Of a stretch of DNA of 64,000 nt, positions 52,704 to 62,769 are shown in pieces; the stretch's first letter is position 1; every line of letters starts with the position of its first letter. The DNA is from Flaviramulus sp. (GTDB taxonomy: Bacteria > Bacteroidota > Bacteroidia > Flavobacteriales > Flavobacteriaceae): NCBI GenBank assembly GCA_030731745.1, contig JANQTJ010000012.1, positions 1 to 64,000 of the forward strand, written 5' to 3'. The notes under the pieces were generated by a model that saw only the letters and a list, made by a program, of their open reading frames with translations, ran no database searches and was not told the DNA's origin. The translations under genes and the position numbers were made by a program.

Positions 52704-53636
52704 ATGCAACAAACATCAAATACCATATTAATGGTGCGTCCGGTAAATTTCAGGATGAACGAACAAACATCTATTAATAACTATTTTCAAGAAGATATAG
52801 ATAAAAAAAACACTGAAATTAATCTTTTAGCACAACAAGAATTTGATGCTTTTGTTGAAAAGCTAAAGCATGTAGGTGTGCAAGTAATTGTTGTGAATGA
52901 CACTAAAAATACGGATACACCAGATTCTATTTTCCCAAATAATTGGGTGTCTTTTCACGAAAACGGTAATGTAGGTTTGTATCCCATGTTTGCTGAAAAC
53001 AGACGTTTAGAACGCCGAGAGGATATTTTGGAAACTCTTGAAGTTGAAGGTTTTTTGATTAATAATGTTTATGATTACACTAGTGCCGAAGCCGAAAATA
53101 TTTTTCTGGAAGGCACAGGGAGTATTGTTTTAGATAGATCTAATAGAAAAGCATATTGTGCTTTATCACCAAGAGCAGATGAGGATTTGTTCATAGAATT
53201 TTGTGAGGATTTTGAGTATACTCCAGTAATTTTTAATGCCTATCAAACTGTAAATAGTAAACGTAAAGCAATTTATCATACCAATGTAATGATGTGTATT
53301 GGTGAAACTTTTGCGGTTGTTTGTCTAAACAGTATTGATGATAAAAAGGAACGTAAAAATGTATTGTCTCACTTAAAACAAGATGATAAAGATGTTATTG
53401 ATATTTCTGAAAATCAAATGAATAATTTTGCAGGTAATATGTTACAGTTAAAAGGTGCTAATAATACCTCCTTTGTGATTATGAGTCAAGCAGCATATGA
53501 CATATTAACAGAAAAGCAAATAAATACTATTGAAAAACATTCTAAAATATTGTTTTCGTCCTTAAAAACTATTGAGACTTGTGGAGGCGGGAGTGCACGA
53601 TGTATGATGGCAGAGGTTTTTTTACCTAAACACTAA
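52704..53636 (+). CDS. ctlX: CtlX-type citrulline utilisation hydrolase (amidinotransferase fold)
   Basis: 310-residue member of the guanidine-modifying superfamily. Visible are MVRPVNFRMNEQTSINNYFQ, the catalytic Asp region TPDSIFPNNWVSFH, EGTGSIVLDR, the His segment YHTNVMMCIG, and the catalytic Cys near the end in ETCGGGSARCM. Members are linked to citrulline and arginine breakdown. The ATG at 52704 is preferred, because a TATTTTTG promoter element at 52678-52685 lies inside the longer open frame. Confidence 0.9.
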   Translation: MQQTSNTILMVRPVNFRMNEQTSINNYFQEDIDKKNTEINLLAQQEFDAFVEKLKHVGVQVIVVNDTKNTDTPDSIFPNNWVSFHENGNVGLYPMFAENRRLERREDILETLEVEGFLINNVYDYTSAEAENIFLEGTGSIVLDRSNRKAYCALSPRADEDLFIEFCEDFEYTPVIFNAYQTVNSKRKAIYHTNVMMCIGETFAVVCLNSIDDKKERKNVLSHLKQDDKDVIDISENQMNNFAGNMLQLKGANNTSFVIMSQAAYDILTEKQINTIEKHSKILFSSLKTIETCGGGSARCMMAEVFLPKH

Positions 53637-53639
53637 TTT

Positions 53640-55712
53640 TTAAACTAAGATGGAGGTAGATTTTGGTAGCTGTACATAAAAAGTACTGCCTTCACCTTGA
53701 GTGCTTTCTACCCATATTTTACCATTATTAAGTTCTACAAGTTCTTTGCAAATAGAAAGCCCCAAACCAGTGCCTTTTTCATTGTTAGTGCCAACGGTAG
53801 TAAAAGAATTATTTTTAAATAGTTTTTCAAGATTATTTTTAGAAATACCAATTCCGGTATCTGCAACGCTTAGAATACAACTACCATTACTAATATGATT
53901 AGAAACCGTTATTGTATCGCCATTTTTACAAAACTTTAATGCGTTAGCAAGGAGATTTTGGATAACAATTTCAATCATACTTCTATCTGCATAAGCAAAA
54001 TCTCTTAGCGAGTGATCTACCAAATTAATTCCTTTACTCTCCATTCTTTGATCAATAAGTCTTACCTTTTCTTCAAAAACTTCTTGAACATCAAATAATG
54101 TTGGTTTAGGCTCTAATGATTGCATTTGAGATTTAGACCAGTTTAATAAATTAAATAATAATAAGGAAGCGTTATTTGCATTTTCACTTAACTCAGGAAT
54201 TAAATTATAAAATTCTTCTCTTGTTAAGGAGCCATCTTTAAGTAAATCTATAAAACCATTTATAGACGAAAGAGAATCTTTTAAATCATGTGATACAATA
54301 GAAAAGAGTTTGTCTTTTACATTGTTTACATTCTCTAAATGTTTGGTTTGCTCTAAAATCGCTTCGTTTTGTAATTCAATTTTGATATTCTTTTCTTCTA
54401 ACTCTTGAACGTATTTGATGTTATTATTACGTTTTAAAAAGATAAAAATTAAAAAAGTAGATACAATAGCTAGGGCACCTAGCAGTGCATAAAAAATAAG
54501 TTTTAATTTATTGTACCTTTCATCAGACGCTTCATTATTTAAATTTTTACTTTTGTTAGAGTTTGGAATATTTAAAGGTGTTTCTAGAATCTTGTTTAAT
54601 TCAATTTCTTGTTGGTCTAAGTTGTTGTTTCCTATTATAGCTTCTTTTTTATTGAGTTTATTGTTTAACTCATAATATTCTCGTTGCCATATAAAAGCTC
54701 TATCGTATCTCTTTTTTATCGAGTCAAGAGTTTTCATTAAATCATAATGCTTTAAAAGCTCGGTACTGTTGTCAATCCTTTTCGCAATATCGCCCGCTTC
54801 TAGTAATTGTTTTTCAGCAATAACTAAACGGTTTTGTTTGATATTTAAATCACCTAAATTATTTAAAGTAACCAATAAATTAGATTTGTCTTCTTTACGA
54901 ATATTAATATTATAACCTTTAATGAGATATTTTGAAGCTTCATCAAAGTCGTTAAATTTTAAATATTCACCACCTAGTTTTGGGTAAATATATCCTCTAA
55001 CAGAATCATTTTTAGAAGCATTACTAGCTAAAACTTTTTCGTAATATTCTATAGCTTTTCTGTGTTCTTTTTTTCTTGAATAAAGTTCTGCTAATTTGCT
55101 ACAAGAGCCATTAATACCTTCAACATCATTCAGTTTTTCTTGCTGTACAAGCGCTTTTTTATAAAATTCTAAGGCTTTTTCAAAAGCATTTATATTATAA
55201 TAAGCATTGGCTAAGTTGCCATAAGCTAAATCAAGATCTTTAGTTAAATTTCTACTTTCTAATTCTTTAATCGCTTCGAGGGCATATTTTAAACCTTTAC
55301 TATAATTACCTCTACCAATTTCAATTAAACCTATGCTATTATTAACTTTAGCAATATTAAGGGTGTCTTTAAGATATTCAAATAATGATTTTGATTTATT
55401 ATATCCGCTTATAGCATTAATGTAATCGCCTTTTTGAGCATATATTAATGCTTTGTAAAAAGTAATTTCTGCGATGCCTTTTTTGTAGTTAATAGAGTTT
55501 GAAAGTTTTTCACTTTCAATAATGTATTTTAGGGCTCTATCGTACTCTTTTACTTTAAAGAGAGATTTTACAAGTTCTAATGAGGTTTCAATTTTAGTAG
55601 TGTCCTGATCTTGGAAAGCTAATTCTAAAGCGAGGCTATCTATCTCATTGGTTTGAGAAAAACCAATTAAAACAAACAAATTCACAATTAATAAAATAAT
55701 TATTTTCCTCAT
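53640..55712 (-). CDS. TPR-containing membrane sensor histidine kinase
   Basis: 690 residues. A signal peptide or N-terminal anchor (MRKIIILLIVNLFVLIGFSQ) leads to a periplasmic domain of about six tetratricopeptide repeats (about 20-330), then a membrane span near 415-435 (LIFYALLGALAIVSTFLIFIF), a coiled coil, HisKA with the H-box IVSHDLKDSLSSINGF, and an ATPase domain ending GTGLGLSICKELVELNNG. No receiver or DNA-binding domain is attached, and no response regulator gene is adjacent, so the partner is unknown. The frame is open 13 codons upstream, but the Met at 55712 fits a signal peptide. Confidence 0.9.
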   Translation of the reverse strand: MRKIIILLIVNLFVLIGFSQTNEIDSLALELAFQDQDTTKIETSLELVKSLFKVKEYDRALKYIIESEKLSNSINYKKGIAEITFYKALIYAQKGDYINAISGYNKSKSLFEYLKDTLNIAKVNNSIGLIEIGRGNYSKGLKYALEAIKELESRNLTKDLDLAYGNLANAYYNINAFEKALEFYKKALVQQEKLNDVEGINGSCSKLAELYSRKKEHRKAIEYYEKVLASNASKNDSVRGYIYPKLGGEYLKFNDFDEASKYLIKGYNINIRKEDKSNLLVTLNNLGDLNIKQNRLVIAEKQLLEAGDIAKRIDNSTELLKHYDLMKTLDSIKKRYDRAFIWQREYYELNNKLNKKEAIIGNNNLDQQEIELNKILETPLNIPNSNKSKNLNNEASDERYNKLKLIFYALLGALAIVSTFLIFIFLKRNNNIKYVQELEEKNIKIELQNEAILEQTKHLENVNNVKDKLFSIVSHDLKDSLSSINGFIDLLKDGSLTREEFYNLIPELSENANNASLLLFNLLNWSKSQMQSLEPKPTLFDVQEVFEEKVRLIDQRMESKGINLVDHSLRDFAYADRSMIEIVIQNLLANALKFCKNGDTITVSNHISNGSCILSVADTGIGISKNNLEKLFKNNSFTTVGTNNEKGTGLGLSICKELVELNNGKIWVESTQGEGSTFYVQLPKSTSILV

Positions 55713-56157
55713 ATTAACATTTAAATTACAACTAGGCACTAAAGCACTCACTTTTGGGTTTTTATATTTGAGAGAATATAAAATGCTTTAATAAGTTATA
55801 ATTGTCAGTTCGTGTTGCTTTTTTCCAACAAGTTGGATTTAATAATAGCTTTACTCAGCAAAAGTTGATAAAAGCACTATCAAAATCTAATTTCTGCGTT
55901 TTAATACCAATAAATTAGATGAAATACCACCCAAAAAATAGCCTAAAAATCGACGAATAGATTAACGGCAAAAATCATAGAAAAACCGCTATTTTACCGA
56001 TAAAATACAATATAGTTTTCATTTTTTTTCAACAATTTCATACCATTACTTTTAACAGAATTTTTGAAATTATTTGGTTTAAAATTCAAAGCTTCTTGTC
56101 GCTAATTTCTACTTACTAAGCTTTTATGTAAATCTTAAAAAAACATAAAAAACTTGT
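55713..56157. other. Divergent intergenic region between the TPR kinase and argS
   Basis: About 445 bases of AT-rich DNA with no reading frame, RNA or repeat that I can support. It must hold the kinase promoter on the minus strand, for which I found no clear -33/-7 pair. AAAGCTT at 56090-56096 and AAGCTTT at 56118-56124 form a weak inverted repeat. Confidence 0.5.
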
Positions 56158-56165
56158 TATCTTTG
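56158..56165 (+). promoter_or_regulatory. Promoter -7 element of argS
   Basis: TATCTTTG fits TAnnTTTG exactly and lies 21 bases before the chosen argS ATG. A start codon within the longer open frame at 56154 is ruled out by this element. No clear -33 element is seen. Confidence 0.6.
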
Positions 56166-56186
56166 CAAACCTATAAAAACGTCAAA

Positions 56187-57971
56187 ATGAATCTTGAGAA
56201 TATCTTATCAAATCACGTAAAAGAAGCTGTGAAATCTAATTTTAATGTTGCATTAGAAACAGTCGAATTTCAAGCAACTAGAAAAGAATTTGCTGGAGAT
56301 ATTACGGTTGTGATTTTTCCCATGTTGCGATTTGTAAAAGGTAATCCGGTTCAAATTGGCGAAACCATAGGAAATTATTTAGTTGAAAAAGTTACCGATG
56401 TTAAAGCTTTTAATGTAGTAAAAGGGTTTTTAAATATCGAAATAGGTGATTTCTTCTACCTCAATTTTTTCAACATTTATAAAGCAAATGAAACTTTTGG
56501 TTTTGTTTTTCCAAAAGCGGAAGAAAAAGCTATAATGGTAGAGTATTCTTCACCTAACACAAACAAACCACTTCATTTAGGGCATGTAAGAAATAACCTT
56601 TTAGGTTATAGTGTCGCAGAAATTTTAAAAGCTTCAGGTAAGAAAGTTTACAAAACTCAAATTATAAACGATAGAGGTATACATATTTGTAAAAGTATGT
56701 TGGCTTGGAAACATTATGGTAAAGGAGAAACTCCGGAAAGCACTGGTTTAAAAGGTGATAAATTAGTTGGTAATTATTATGTGAAGTTTGATCAAGAGTA
56801 TAAAAAAGAAATACAAGATTTAATCGCTAAAGGAAGTACTGAAGAGCAAGCTAAAAAAGAAGCGCCTATTTTATTAGAAGCTCAACATATGCTATTAAAA
56901 TGGGAGGCAGGCGATGAAGAAGTAGTGAGTCTCTGGAAAAAAATGAACGGTTGGGTTTATGAAGGATTTAATGAAACTTATATAAACTTAGGTGTAGATT
57001 TTGACACATTGTACTATGAAAGCAATACCTATTTACTAGGAAAAGAGTTTGTAGTTGAGGGTTTAAAATCAGGAGTTTTTATAAAAGAAGCAGATGGCTC
57101 AGTTTGGTGTGATTTAACAGAAGACGGATTAGATAAAAAAATAGTACAACGTGCTGATGGAACAGCGGTTTACATGACACAAGATATAGGTACTGCTATC
57201 CACCGAATTAAAGATTTTCCAGATGTTGGTGGTATGGTTTATACGGTTGGTAACGAGCAAGATTATCATTTTCAAGTTTTGTTTTTAATCCTTAAAAAAT
57301 TAGGTTTTGATTGGGCTAAAAATTTATATCATTTAAGCTACGGAATGGTAGATTTACCAAGTGGTAAAATGAAAAGTAGAGAGGGAACTGTTGTAGATGC
57401 TGATGACTTGATTGCTGATATGTCTCAAACTGCAGAGGAAATTTCAGAGGAATTAGGTAAACTTGATGGATACTCAGTAGAAGAGAAAAAAGAACTATAT
57501 AAAACCATAGGGTTAGGTGCTTTAAAATATTATATTTTAAAAGTGGATCCCAAGAAAAGAATTTTGTTTAACCCTAAAGAATCTATTGATTTTCAAGGAA
57601 ATACAGGTCCTTTTATTCAGTATACCTACGCTAGAATTCAATCGATTTTAAGGAAATCAGAGTTACAAACTGTTATTGGAACAGATGTTAATGGAATTGC
57701 ACTTCATCTTAAAGAAAAGGAGTTAATAAAACAAATTCAATTATTTCCAGAAGTTGTTCAAAATGCTGCTGAAAATCACAGTCCAGCTTTAATAGCAAAC
57801 TATACTTACGATTTAGTAAAAGAGTTTAATTCTTTTTATCAAAATGTATCTATTTTAGGTGCAGATGATCCTAATGAAAAAGTTTTTAGAATTCAACTTT
57901 CTAATATGGTTGCAAATACTATAAAAAATAGTTTCAGTTTATTGGGTATTCAGGTACCAGAAAGAATGTAG
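56187..57971 (+). CDS. argS: Arginyl-tRNA synthetase
   Basis: Class I synthetase charging tRNA-Arg, 594 residues. The N-terminal Add1 domain is followed by YSSPNTNKPLHLGHVRNNLLG with the HIGH-type motif HLGH, and the KMSKS equivalent is KMKSREG. The anticodon-binding helical domain closes with SLLGIQVPERM. I use the ATG at 56187, downstream of the promoter element. Confidence 0.96.
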   Translation: MNLENILSNHVKEAVKSNFNVALETVEFQATRKEFAGDITVVIFPMLRFVKGNPVQIGETIGNYLVEKVTDVKAFNVVKGFLNIEIGDFFYLNFFNIYKANETFGFVFPKAEEKAIMVEYSSPNTNKPLHLGHVRNNLLGYSVAEILKASGKKVYKTQIINDRGIHICKSMLAWKHYGKGETPESTGLKGDKLVGNYYVKFDQEYKKEIQDLIAKGSTEEQAKKEAPILLEAQHMLLKWEAGDEEVVSLWKKMNGWVYEGFNETYINLGVDFDTLYYESNTYLLGKEFVVEGLKSGVFIKEADGSVWCDLTEDGLDKKIVQRADGTAVYMTQDIGTAIHRIKDFPDVGGMVYTVGNEQDYHFQVLFLILKKLGFDWAKNLYHLSYGMVDLPSGKMKSREGTVVDADDLIADMSQTAEEISEELGKLDGYSVEEKKELYKTIGLGALKYYILKVDPKKRILFNPKESIDFQGNTGPFIQYTYARIQSILRKSELQTVIGTDVNGIALHLKEKELIKQIQLFPEVVQNAAENHSPALIANYTYDLVKEFNSFYQNVSILGADDPNEKVFRIQLSNMVANTIKNSFSLLGIQVPERM

Positions 57972-57996
57972 TTTTGGGTTTAAAAAAGTTTTAAAA

Positions 57997-58452
57997 TCAC
58001 TTTACCCTAACACTATCAGGAACTAATTTAGTGTAATCCCCATTATTTCTGATTACATCACGAACAATAGATGATGCGATGTACGAGGTTCTGGATGATG
58101 TTAAAAGAAAAACAGTTTCAATTTCAGAAAGGCTCCTGTTAGTATGTGCAATTGCTTTTTCAAATTCAAAATCTGCTGGATTTCTAAGCCCACGTAAAAT
58201 AAAATCTACACCAATTTCTTTGCAAAAATCTACAGTCAATCCTTTGTAGGTTCTCACTTTTACTTTAGGTTCATCAGCAAAAGCTTCTTCAATAAATTTT
58301 TTGCGTTCATCCAAGGAGAACATATATTTTTTATCTGAGTTCACTCCAATAGCAACAATAATTTCATCAAAAAGGGTTATACCACGTTTTATAATATCGT
58401 AGTGGCCTAAAGTTAGCGGATCAAATGATCCTGGGAATAAAGCGCTTTTCAT
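57997..58452 (-). CDS. coaD: Phosphopantetheine adenylyltransferase
   Basis: Fourth step of coenzyme A synthesis. 151 residues with FPGSFDPLTLGHYDII (the TxGH nucleotidyltransferase motif), FILRGLRNPADFEFE and LLTSSRTSYIASSIVRD. It lies 18 bases after ddl on the same strand, a neat two-gene unit. Confidence 0.96.
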   Translation of the reverse strand: MKSALFPGSFDPLTLGHYDIIKRGITLFDEIIVAIGVNSDKKYMFSLDERKKFIEEAFADEPKVKVRTYKGLTVDFCKEIGVDFILRGLRNPADFEFEKAIAHTNRSLSEIETVFLLTSSRTSYIASSIVRDVIRNNGDYTKLVPDSVRVK

Positions 58453-58470
58453 ATGTTAAAATTACAATAT

Positions 58471-59445
58471 TTATTTTAAAGCTTCCTCAATAGCATTATC
58501 AAATAAATCACTCATACTTATACCAGCTGCTGTTGCTTGTTGCGGTAGGATACTAGCCCGAGTTAAACCCGGTATAGTGTTTACTTCTAATAAATGTGGC
58601 TCGCCATTTTTAAAAATATACTCACTTCGGCTAAAGCCTTTCATTTTTAAAATATTGTAAACTTTTTCAGCAATCGCATTTACTTTATTTTCTTGCTCTT
58701 TTGTTAATCTTGCGGGTGTTATTTCTTGAGATTTTCCTAAATATTTAGCTTCATAATCAAAAAAATCATTTTCACTTACAATCTCTGTTATTGGTAATAC
58801 TTTTGTTTTTCCTTTATACGTTATAACTCCAACTGAAACCTCTGTTCCATCTAAAAAGGATTCAATAATAATTTCATCGTCTTCTTTAAAAGCGATATCA
58901 ATCGCATTTTGTAAATCTTCTTTTTTATGAACTTTAGAAACCCCAAAACTACTTCCGGCTTTGTTTGCTTTAACGAAACAAGGTAGTCCAACTTTAGAGA
59001 TGATATCGTTTTCGTTAATATTATCACCTAAATTTAGATAGTAAGATTCTGCAGTTTTTATACCATAAGGTTTTAAAACGCTTAAACAATCTCGTTTATT
59101 AAAAGTTAAACTGGCTTGATACATATCACAACTAGTTTGTGGGATATTTAATAATTTAAAATAGGCTTGCATAAAACCGTCTTCACCTGGAGAACCATGT
59201 ATGGCGTTAAAAACACAATCAAAGTTTATTTTTTTATCATCAACTTTAACAGAAAAATCATTTTTATCAATAGGAAATTCTTTATCATTTGCATCAACGT
59301 ACACCCATTTTTCTTTAAAAATATGGATGCGATATGCGTTGTATTTTGAAGAATCCAAGGTTTCATAAACCACGTTTCCACTTTTTATAGAGATTTGATA
59401 TTCACTGGAATACCCACCCATAATAACGGCTATATTTTTTTTCAT
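58471..59445 (-). CDS. ddl: D-alanine-D-alanine ligase
   Basis: ATP-grasp ligase that makes the D-Ala-D-Ala end of peptidoglycan precursors. 324 residues with VIMGGYSSEYQISIKSG, HGSPGEDGFMQAYF, CFVKANKAGSSFGVSKV, and the metal-binding LEVNTIPGLTRASILPQQA near the end. It is divergent from the PASTA protein gene. Confidence 0.96.
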   Translation of the reverse strand: MKKNIAVIMGGYSSEYQISIKSGNVVYETLDSSKYNAYRIHIFKEKWVYVDANDKEFPIDKNDFSVKVDDKKINFDCVFNAIHGSPGEDGFMQAYFKLLNIPQTSCDMYQASLTFNKRDCLSVLKPYGIKTAESYYLNLGDNINENDIISKVGLPCFVKANKAGSSFGVSKVHKKEDLQNAIDIAFKEDDEIIIESFLDGTEVSVGVITYKGKTKVLPITEIVSENDFFDYEAKYLGKSQEITPARLTKEQENKVNAIAEKVYNILKMKGFSRSEYIFKNGEPHLLEVNTIPGLTRASILPQQATAAGISMSDLFDNAIEEALK

Positions 59446-59583
59446 TGATGTAGAAGTAATTTAGTACGCGTCTAAAACTTAAAATTAAACGTAACTAATA
59501 TAAGTTAAGCTAAAATATCATATAAATTGCAAAAGAAAAAACAGTTCTGTTTTTTATATATTTGCCTAATAGAAATTTTATAC

Positions 59584-60141
59584 ATGAGTATTATTAAATT
59601 CATTACCAGTAAAACTTTTTTGAAGCAAATTTTATTGGCTATTGCAGCAATTTTTGTGCTATGTTTTATACTCTTACAATGGCTAAGAATGACTACTAAT
59701 CATGGGAATTTTGAAACGGTTCCGGATTTAAAAGGAAAATCTATTAATGTTGCTCAGGTAGAACTAGAAGATAATAATTTAGTACTACAAATTCAAGATT
59801 CTGCCAACTATAATCCTGATTACCCTAAGTTTTCGGTTATTGAACAAGATCCATTAGCAGGAGCTAAAGTTAAAGAAGACAGAAAAATATATATTACATT
59901 AAATCCTTCTGGATATAGAAAAATTAGAATTCCAGATGGCTTAATTGATAAAACATACCGACAAGTAAAACCAACACTAGAAGCTTTGGGTTTTAAAATT
60001 GGAAAAATAACTTATGTTGATAATATTGGAAAAGAAATGGTTTTAAAACTAACCTATAAAGGAACTACTATAGAAACTGGCGATAAACTTCCAAAAACAT
60101 CTGTAATAGATTTGGTTTTAGGTAACGGAAACAGACCATAA
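59584..60141 (+). CDS. PASTA-domain membrane protein
   Basis: 185 residues: a short cytoplasmic start, one membrane span (about 15-35, ILLAIAAIFVLCFILLQWL), then two PASTA domains outside the cell membrane (VPDLKGKSINVAQVELED and IPDGLIDKTYRQVKPTLEA). There is no kinase or penicillin-binding domain, so it is a free PASTA protein that may bind peptidoglycan stems; the neighbour ddl fits a cell-wall role. The ATG at 59584 is chosen because a TATATTTG promoter element (59557-59564) lies upstream of it, inside the longer open frame. Confidence 0.85.
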   Translation: MSIIKFITSKTFLKQILLAIAAIFVLCFILLQWLRMTTNHGNFETVPDLKGKSINVAQVELEDNNLVLQIQDSANYNPDYPKFSVIEQDPLAGAKVKEDRKIYITLNPSGYRKIRIPDGLIDKTYRQVKPTLEALGFKIGKITYVDNIGKEMVLKLTYKGTTIETGDKLPKTSVIDLVLGNGNRP

Positions 60142-60143
60142 AT

Positions 60144-61187
60144 ATGGAAGATTTCACACCTGAATTACCTGAAGAAGATGATAATGATCTATATGAACAT
60201 TATGCATTTGCCGTAGAAAAGGGGCAAAACCCACTAAGAATAGATAAATATTTAATGAATTTTGTTGAAAATGCCACGCGTAACAAAATTCAGGCAGCTG
60301 CCAAAAATGGGAGTATATTTGTAAACGGATTGGTAGTAAAATCCAATTATAAAGTAAAGCCATTTGATAAAATCAGAGTCTTATTTACGCATCCTCCTCA
60401 TGAAAACTTATTAGTTGGTGAAGCTATAGACATTGATGTGGTTTATGAGGATGATACGCTTTTAGTTGTAAATAAACCAGCTGGTATGGTAGTTCATCCT
60501 GGTCATGGTAATTATTCGGGAACTCTTATTAATGCCTTAATATACAGATTTGATAATTTGCCAAACAATTCTAGTGAACGTCCAGGTTTAGTTCATAGAA
60601 TTGATAAAGATACGAGTGGCCTATTAGTTATTGCAAAAACCGAACAAGCTATGGCTCATTTGTCTTTACAGTTTGCCGAAAAAACAAGCGAGCGTGAATA
60701 CGTTGCTATAGTTTGGGGGAATATTGAGGAAGATGAAGGGACTGTTGAAGGCCATATTGGGCGACATCCTAAAAATAGATTACAGAATACAGTTTTCTTA
60801 GGTGATGAAGCTGATAAAGGTAAACCTGCCGTAACTCATTATAAAGTACTTGAGCGTTTAGGGTATGTGACTTTAGTTTCATGTAAGTTAGAAACTGGAC
60901 GAACGCATCAAATCCGGGTTCATATGAAGCATATAGGGCATACCTTGTTTAATGATGAGCGTTACGGAGGCGAAAAAGTTTTAAAAGGAACAACGTTTAC
61001 TAAATACAAACAATTTGTAGATAATTGTTTTAAAATATTACCACGTCAAGCATTGCACGCAAAAACACTTGGATTTAAACATCCTAAAAATAATGAGTTT
61101 ATGCGTTTTGATACTCCTATTCCTAATGATATGCAAAACTGTATTGAAAAGTGGCAAAACTATTCTAAACATCAAGAAATAGAGTAG
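60144..61187 (+). CDS. rluD: Ribosomal large-subunit pseudouridine synthase, RluD type
   Basis: Makes pseudouridines in 23S rRNA. 347 residues: acidic N-terminus, S4 RNA-binding domain (LRIDKYLMNFVENATRNKIQ), then the catalytic domain with Asp in RPGLVHRIDKDTSGLLVIAKT and GRTHQIRVHMKHIGHTLFND. It begins two bases after the PASTA gene, and the pairing of these genes is seen in related genomes. The exact target uridines are inferred from family resemblance. Confidence 0.92.
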   Translation: MEDFTPELPEEDDNDLYEHYAFAVEKGQNPLRIDKYLMNFVENATRNKIQAAAKNGSIFVNGLVVKSNYKVKPFDKIRVLFTHPPHENLLVGEAIDIDVVYEDDTLLVVNKPAGMVVHPGHGNYSGTLINALIYRFDNLPNNSSERPGLVHRIDKDTSGLLVIAKTEQAMAHLSLQFAEKTSEREYVAIVWGNIEEDEGTVEGHIGRHPKNRLQNTVFLGDEADKGKPAVTHYKVLERLGYVTLVSCKLETGRTHQIRVHMKHIGHTLFNDERYGGEKVLKGTTFTKYKQFVDNCFKILPRQALHAKTLGFKHPKNNEFMRFDTPIPNDMQNCIEKWQNYSKHQEIE

Positions 61188-61203
61188 GTAACTTCATTTT
61201 TTT

Positions 61204-61211
61204 TATTTTTG
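61204..61211 (+). promoter_or_regulatory. Possible promoter -7 element before the ECF sigma gene
   Basis: TATTTTTG fits TAnnTTTG, 135 bases before the ATG at 61346. A long leader would result. I see no terminator between rluD and this site. Confidence 0.4.
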
Positions 61212-61345
61212 CCCATAACCTTTAAATCTTTTTTGTTCAAGGGTTTATCTTTATTTTCATGAAAATTTAAAAGTATTTTTAAAAATATCAACACCCTTAG
61301 GCAACCATTTGTTTAAAATTTGCGTCTTTATAAATAGAAAGCAAA

Positions 61346-61924
61346 ATGAAATCATTGTTGAAAGTTATTCAATTACATAAAAACGAACCGATGCTTATTA
61401 AAAAAGCGATTAAGCAAGATCGAGAGGCACAACATGTTTTGTTTGAAATGCATGCTCCAAAAATGTTGAGCGTTTGTAGATATTATGTAAAAGATTTTCA
61501 ACATGCAGAAGATGTGATGCTCAATGCATTTTTCAAAGTGTTTTCTAATTTGATTAGTTATAGAAATGAAGGTAATTTTGAGGGTTGGATTCGAAGAATT
61601 ATGGTAAGAGAATCTATTTCATTTTTAAGGCAACAAAAAAAAGTAGAGTTTTCAGTAGATGATATTTTGATATATGATGATTACTCTAACAATATAGATA
61701 CTAATATTGAGGTTTCTCAAATACAAGAATTTATTGACGAACTTCCCGAAGGGTATAAAATAGTATTTGTAATGTATGCGATTGAAGGTTATAAGCATCA
61801 TGAAATAGCAGACATGCTAAAAATAACAGAAGGCACTTCAAAATCGCAATTATTTAAAGCTAGGAAAATGTTACAAGAAAAAATCAAAGAATTAAATAAA
61901 ACAACAAGCTATGGCACCACTTAA
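61346..61924 (+). CDS. ECF-type RNA polymerase sigma factor
   Basis: 192 residues with sigma region 2 (VLFEMHAPKMLSVCRYYVKDFQHAEDVMLNAFFKVF) and region 4 (LPEGYKIVFVMYAIEGYKHHEIADMLKITEGTSKSQLFKAR). It overlaps the next gene by 14 bases; that gene encodes a single-span membrane protein, the usual arrangement for an extracytoplasmic sigma factor and its inhibitor. The signal is unknown. Confidence 0.92.
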   Translation: MKSLLKVIQLHKNEPMLIKKAIKQDREAQHVLFEMHAPKMLSVCRYYVKDFQHAEDVMLNAFFKVFSNLISYRNEGNFEGWIRRIMVRESISFLRQQKKVEFSVDDILIYDDYSNNIDTNIEVSQIQEFIDELPEGYKIVFVMYAIEGYKHHEIADMLKITEGTSKSQLFKARKMLQEKIKELNKTTSYGTT

Positions 61925-62672
61925 ATATGAAGATCAGTTAAAAGAAAAGCTTGAAATTAGAAGGTTACAGCCATCAGAAAATGCTTGGGAAAAACTATCC
62001 AATCGTTTAGATAAAGAAGATAAAAAGCATCAAAAACCTTATTGGTGGCTTGGTTTAACTGCTAGTATTGTGGGAGTTATATTTATAGGATCTCAATTTT
62101 TCAATAATCATACTATTGTTGAAGAACCGATAAAAGTTGTAACAATACCAGAAGTAAATGTGAAAAAACATGAAGCTACAATTACAATCACAACAGAAGA
62201 TTTAAAACCTATTGAAGAATTAACTTTTACAATTGATAAAATCAAAATTATTGAAAAGTATGAAGATGAAAATCTAATTAAATCGACTATTAATGATGCT
62301 TATAAAGTAGCTACTAATCCAAAAAAAGAAAACGATTCTAATAGGATTGGTATAGCCCAAGAAATTAAATTTTTAAAAAATACTTTAACTTTTGAAGAGC
62401 AAAAAATTCAAGAAGTAGTAGCTCAAGTTACTATTTTGAAGAACCAAAATAATGACGTTACAGATGACGAAATTAATGCGTTACTTAACCAAGCTCAAAA
62501 AGAAATTAAATTAAATAGATTACTTAACGAAACTACAGGAGTAGTTGATGCTAATGTGTTGCTTCAAGACGTTGAGGCTGAATTGGATCAATCCTTTAGA
62601 AGTAAAGTTTTTGATGCTATTAAATCTAGTTATAATTCGGTAAAAACTGCAGTTGCCCAACGTAACAATTAA
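61911..62672 (+). CDS. Single-span membrane protein, likely anti-sigma partner
   Basis: 253 residues: a charged cytoplasmic start of about 45 residues (ENAWEKLSNRLDKEDKKHQ), one membrane span (WWLGLTASIVGVIFIGSQFF), then a long helical, charged external part. The ENAWxxLxxRL pattern is common in proteins paired with Bacteroidota ECF sigma factors. It lacks a recognisable zinc anti-sigma motif, so the anti-sigma role rests on the overlap with the sigma gene and topology. Confidence 0.78.
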   Translation: MAPLKYEDQLKEKLEIRRLQPSENAWEKLSNRLDKEDKKHQKPYWWLGLTASIVGVIFIGSQFFNNHTIVEEPIKVVTIPEVNVKKHEATITITTEDLKPIEELTFTIDKIKIIEKYEDENLIKSTINDAYKVATNPKKENDSNRIGIAQEIKFLKNTLTFEEQKIQEVVAQVTILKNQNNDVTDDEINALLNQAQKEIKLNRLLNETTGVVDANVLLQDVEAELDQSFRSKVFDAIKSSYNSVKTAVAQRNN

Positions 62673-62736
62673 TAAATTTTCCCCAAAGCTGGAATCTAAA
62701 AAAAAGTAAAATAAATCACAATCAATTATTAACAGA

Positions 62737-62755
62737 TACTGAAGCAAATTCAGTA
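62737..62755. promoter_or_regulatory. Inverted repeat upstream of the barrel gene
   Basis: TACTGAA and TTCAGTA flank GCAAA, 15 bases before the ATG at 62770. It could be an operator or an mRNA hairpin near the translation start. It has no T run, so it is not a terminator. Confidence 0.4.
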
Positions 62756-62769
62756 TAATACGAACAGTT